Positions 5,014 to 5,469 of a stretch of DNA of 5,469 nt are shown here, piece by piece. The DNA is from an uncultured Gammaproteobacteria bacterium (GTDB lineage: Bacteria; Pseudomonadota; Gammaproteobacteria; Pseudomonadales; Pseudohongiellaceae). The DNA is taken from NCBI GenBank assembly GCA_903889815.1, contig CAISYX010000424.1, positions 1 through 5,469 on the forward strand. The letters run 5' to 3'. The translations under genes were made by a program, and so were the position numbers. The notes under the pieces are model-generated. The model did no database searches and was not told the DNA's origin. It saw nothing but the letters and a program-made list of their open reading frames with translations. Each line of letters begins with the position of its first letter. The first letter of the stretch is position 1.

Positions 5014-5469
5014 TCAATCCCAGCCATTCAGCCGGGAGCGCAGCCGCAGTGCGGCCTGGGTATGGATCTGACTGACACGGGACTCACTGACACCCAGCAC
5101 CTGGCCAATCTCCTTCAAATTCAGTTCTTCATCGTAGGACAGCGCCAGCACGAGCTGCTCGCGCTCGGGCAATGTGGCGATGGCGGCCGCCAACTCACCG
5201 CGGAACATGTCGTTCTGCAGGCCTTCCAGTGGGTTGGGCACCTCGCCAGCCACTTTCTCGAGCATCGAGTCATCGCCTTCCAGCATGTCGTCAAAGCTGA
5301 AGAGTCTGCTGCCCGATGCGTCCTGAAGAATGGCGTGGTAATCCTCGAGACTCATCTCCAGTTCGGCCGCCACATCCTGATCGCGGGCGTCGGAGCCGGT
5401 GCGCATCTCCACCGTCTTGATGGCGTCGGCAACCTGCCGGGATTTGCGGTGCACCGAGCGCGGCGCCCA
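5014..5469 (-). CDS. fliA: Flagellar sigma factor FliA (sigma-28), partial: C-terminal 151 residues
   Basis: FliA directs RNA polymerase to late flagellar and chemotaxis promoters and is held inactive by the anti-sigma factor FlgM until the hook is complete. The visible part begins WAPRSVHRKSRQVAD, matching the family's sigma region 2-to-3 junction (usually WVPRSVRRKAR). Region 3 follows, with DQDVAAELEMSLEDY at about 32-46, then a linker SFDDMLEGDD. Region 4 begins with LPEREQLVLAL and ends with the helix-turn-helix LNLKEIG-QVLGVSESRVSQIH at about 116-136, which binds the -35 element. The C-terminus LRLRSRLNGWD is complete. Full-length FliA is about 240 residues, so some 90 residues lie beyond the right edge. 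A GTG at 5454 is internal and not a start. SigB/SigF-type factors share the fold, but the YDEELNLKEIG-VLGVSESRVSQIH sequence is specific to FliA. Confidence 0.96.
   Translation of the reverse strand, partial: WAPRSVHRKSRQVADAIKTVEMRTGSDARDQDVAAELEMSLEDYHAILQDASGSRLFSFDDMLEGDDSMLEKVAGEVPNPLEGLQNDMFRGELAAAIATLPEREQLVLALSYDEELNLKEIGQVLGVSESRVSQIHTQAALRLRSRLNGWD

Noticed and set aside
5014..5454. FliA starting at the GTG at 5454
   Set aside because: This valine lies inside the conserved WAPRSVHRK segment, and the frame continues open to the window edge, so the gene is truncated by the window rather than short.

Overview
The window lies in the chromosome of a flagellated gammaproteobacterium with a GC-rich genome (Pseudomonas/Vibrio/Ectothiorhodospira-type gene neighbourhood). 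All supported genes are on the minus strand, so they are transcribed from the right end of the window to the left. The basis is the FliA C-terminus, the DUF2802 membrane protein and a System I cytochrome c maturation operon in the order ccmABCDEF. The genus cannot be fixed from this sequence alone.

In transcription order: positions 5469-5014 hold the C-terminal part of the flagellar sigma factor FliA, cut by the window edge. After 16 bases comes a small membrane-anchored coiled-coil protein of the DUF2802 family (4997-4593). A 167-base intergenic stretch (4592-4426) follows, with overlapping hairpins that could end the flagellar transcript and a possible -10 element for the next operon. Then come ccmA (4425-3748) and ccmB (3751-3053), the ATPase and membrane subunit of an ABC transporter, overlapping by four bases. 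A 129-base gap (3052-2924) contains an AT-rich patch, two short hairpins and promoter-like elements. It is followed by ccmC (2923-2168), ccmD (2166-1927), ccmE (1926-1453) and the first three quarters of ccmF (1463-1, cut by the window edge).

The ccm genes form one pathway. CcmC, with CcmD, loads heme onto His123 of the periplasmic chaperone CcmE. The CcmAB ATPase drives release of holo-CcmE from CcmCD, and CcmF (with CcmH, expected just beyond the left edge) transfers heme to apocytochrome c. The key residues are present: the CcmC tryptophan-rich loop with His60/His184, the CcmE HDENY motif, and the CcmF tryptophan-rich loop with His173/His261/His303. The genes therefore look functional. The tight junctions (4-base overlap, 1-base gap, 0-base gap, 11-base overlap) suggest translational coupling.

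The window is mostly a well-known locus. I see no new system in it. The most notable points are that fliA sits directly beside the DUF2802 gene, without the chemotaxis genes that commonly separate them in relatives, and the structured, AT-rich ccmB-ccmC spacer. Smaller points are the hairpins before ccmA and two local sequence departures in CcmE and CcmC.
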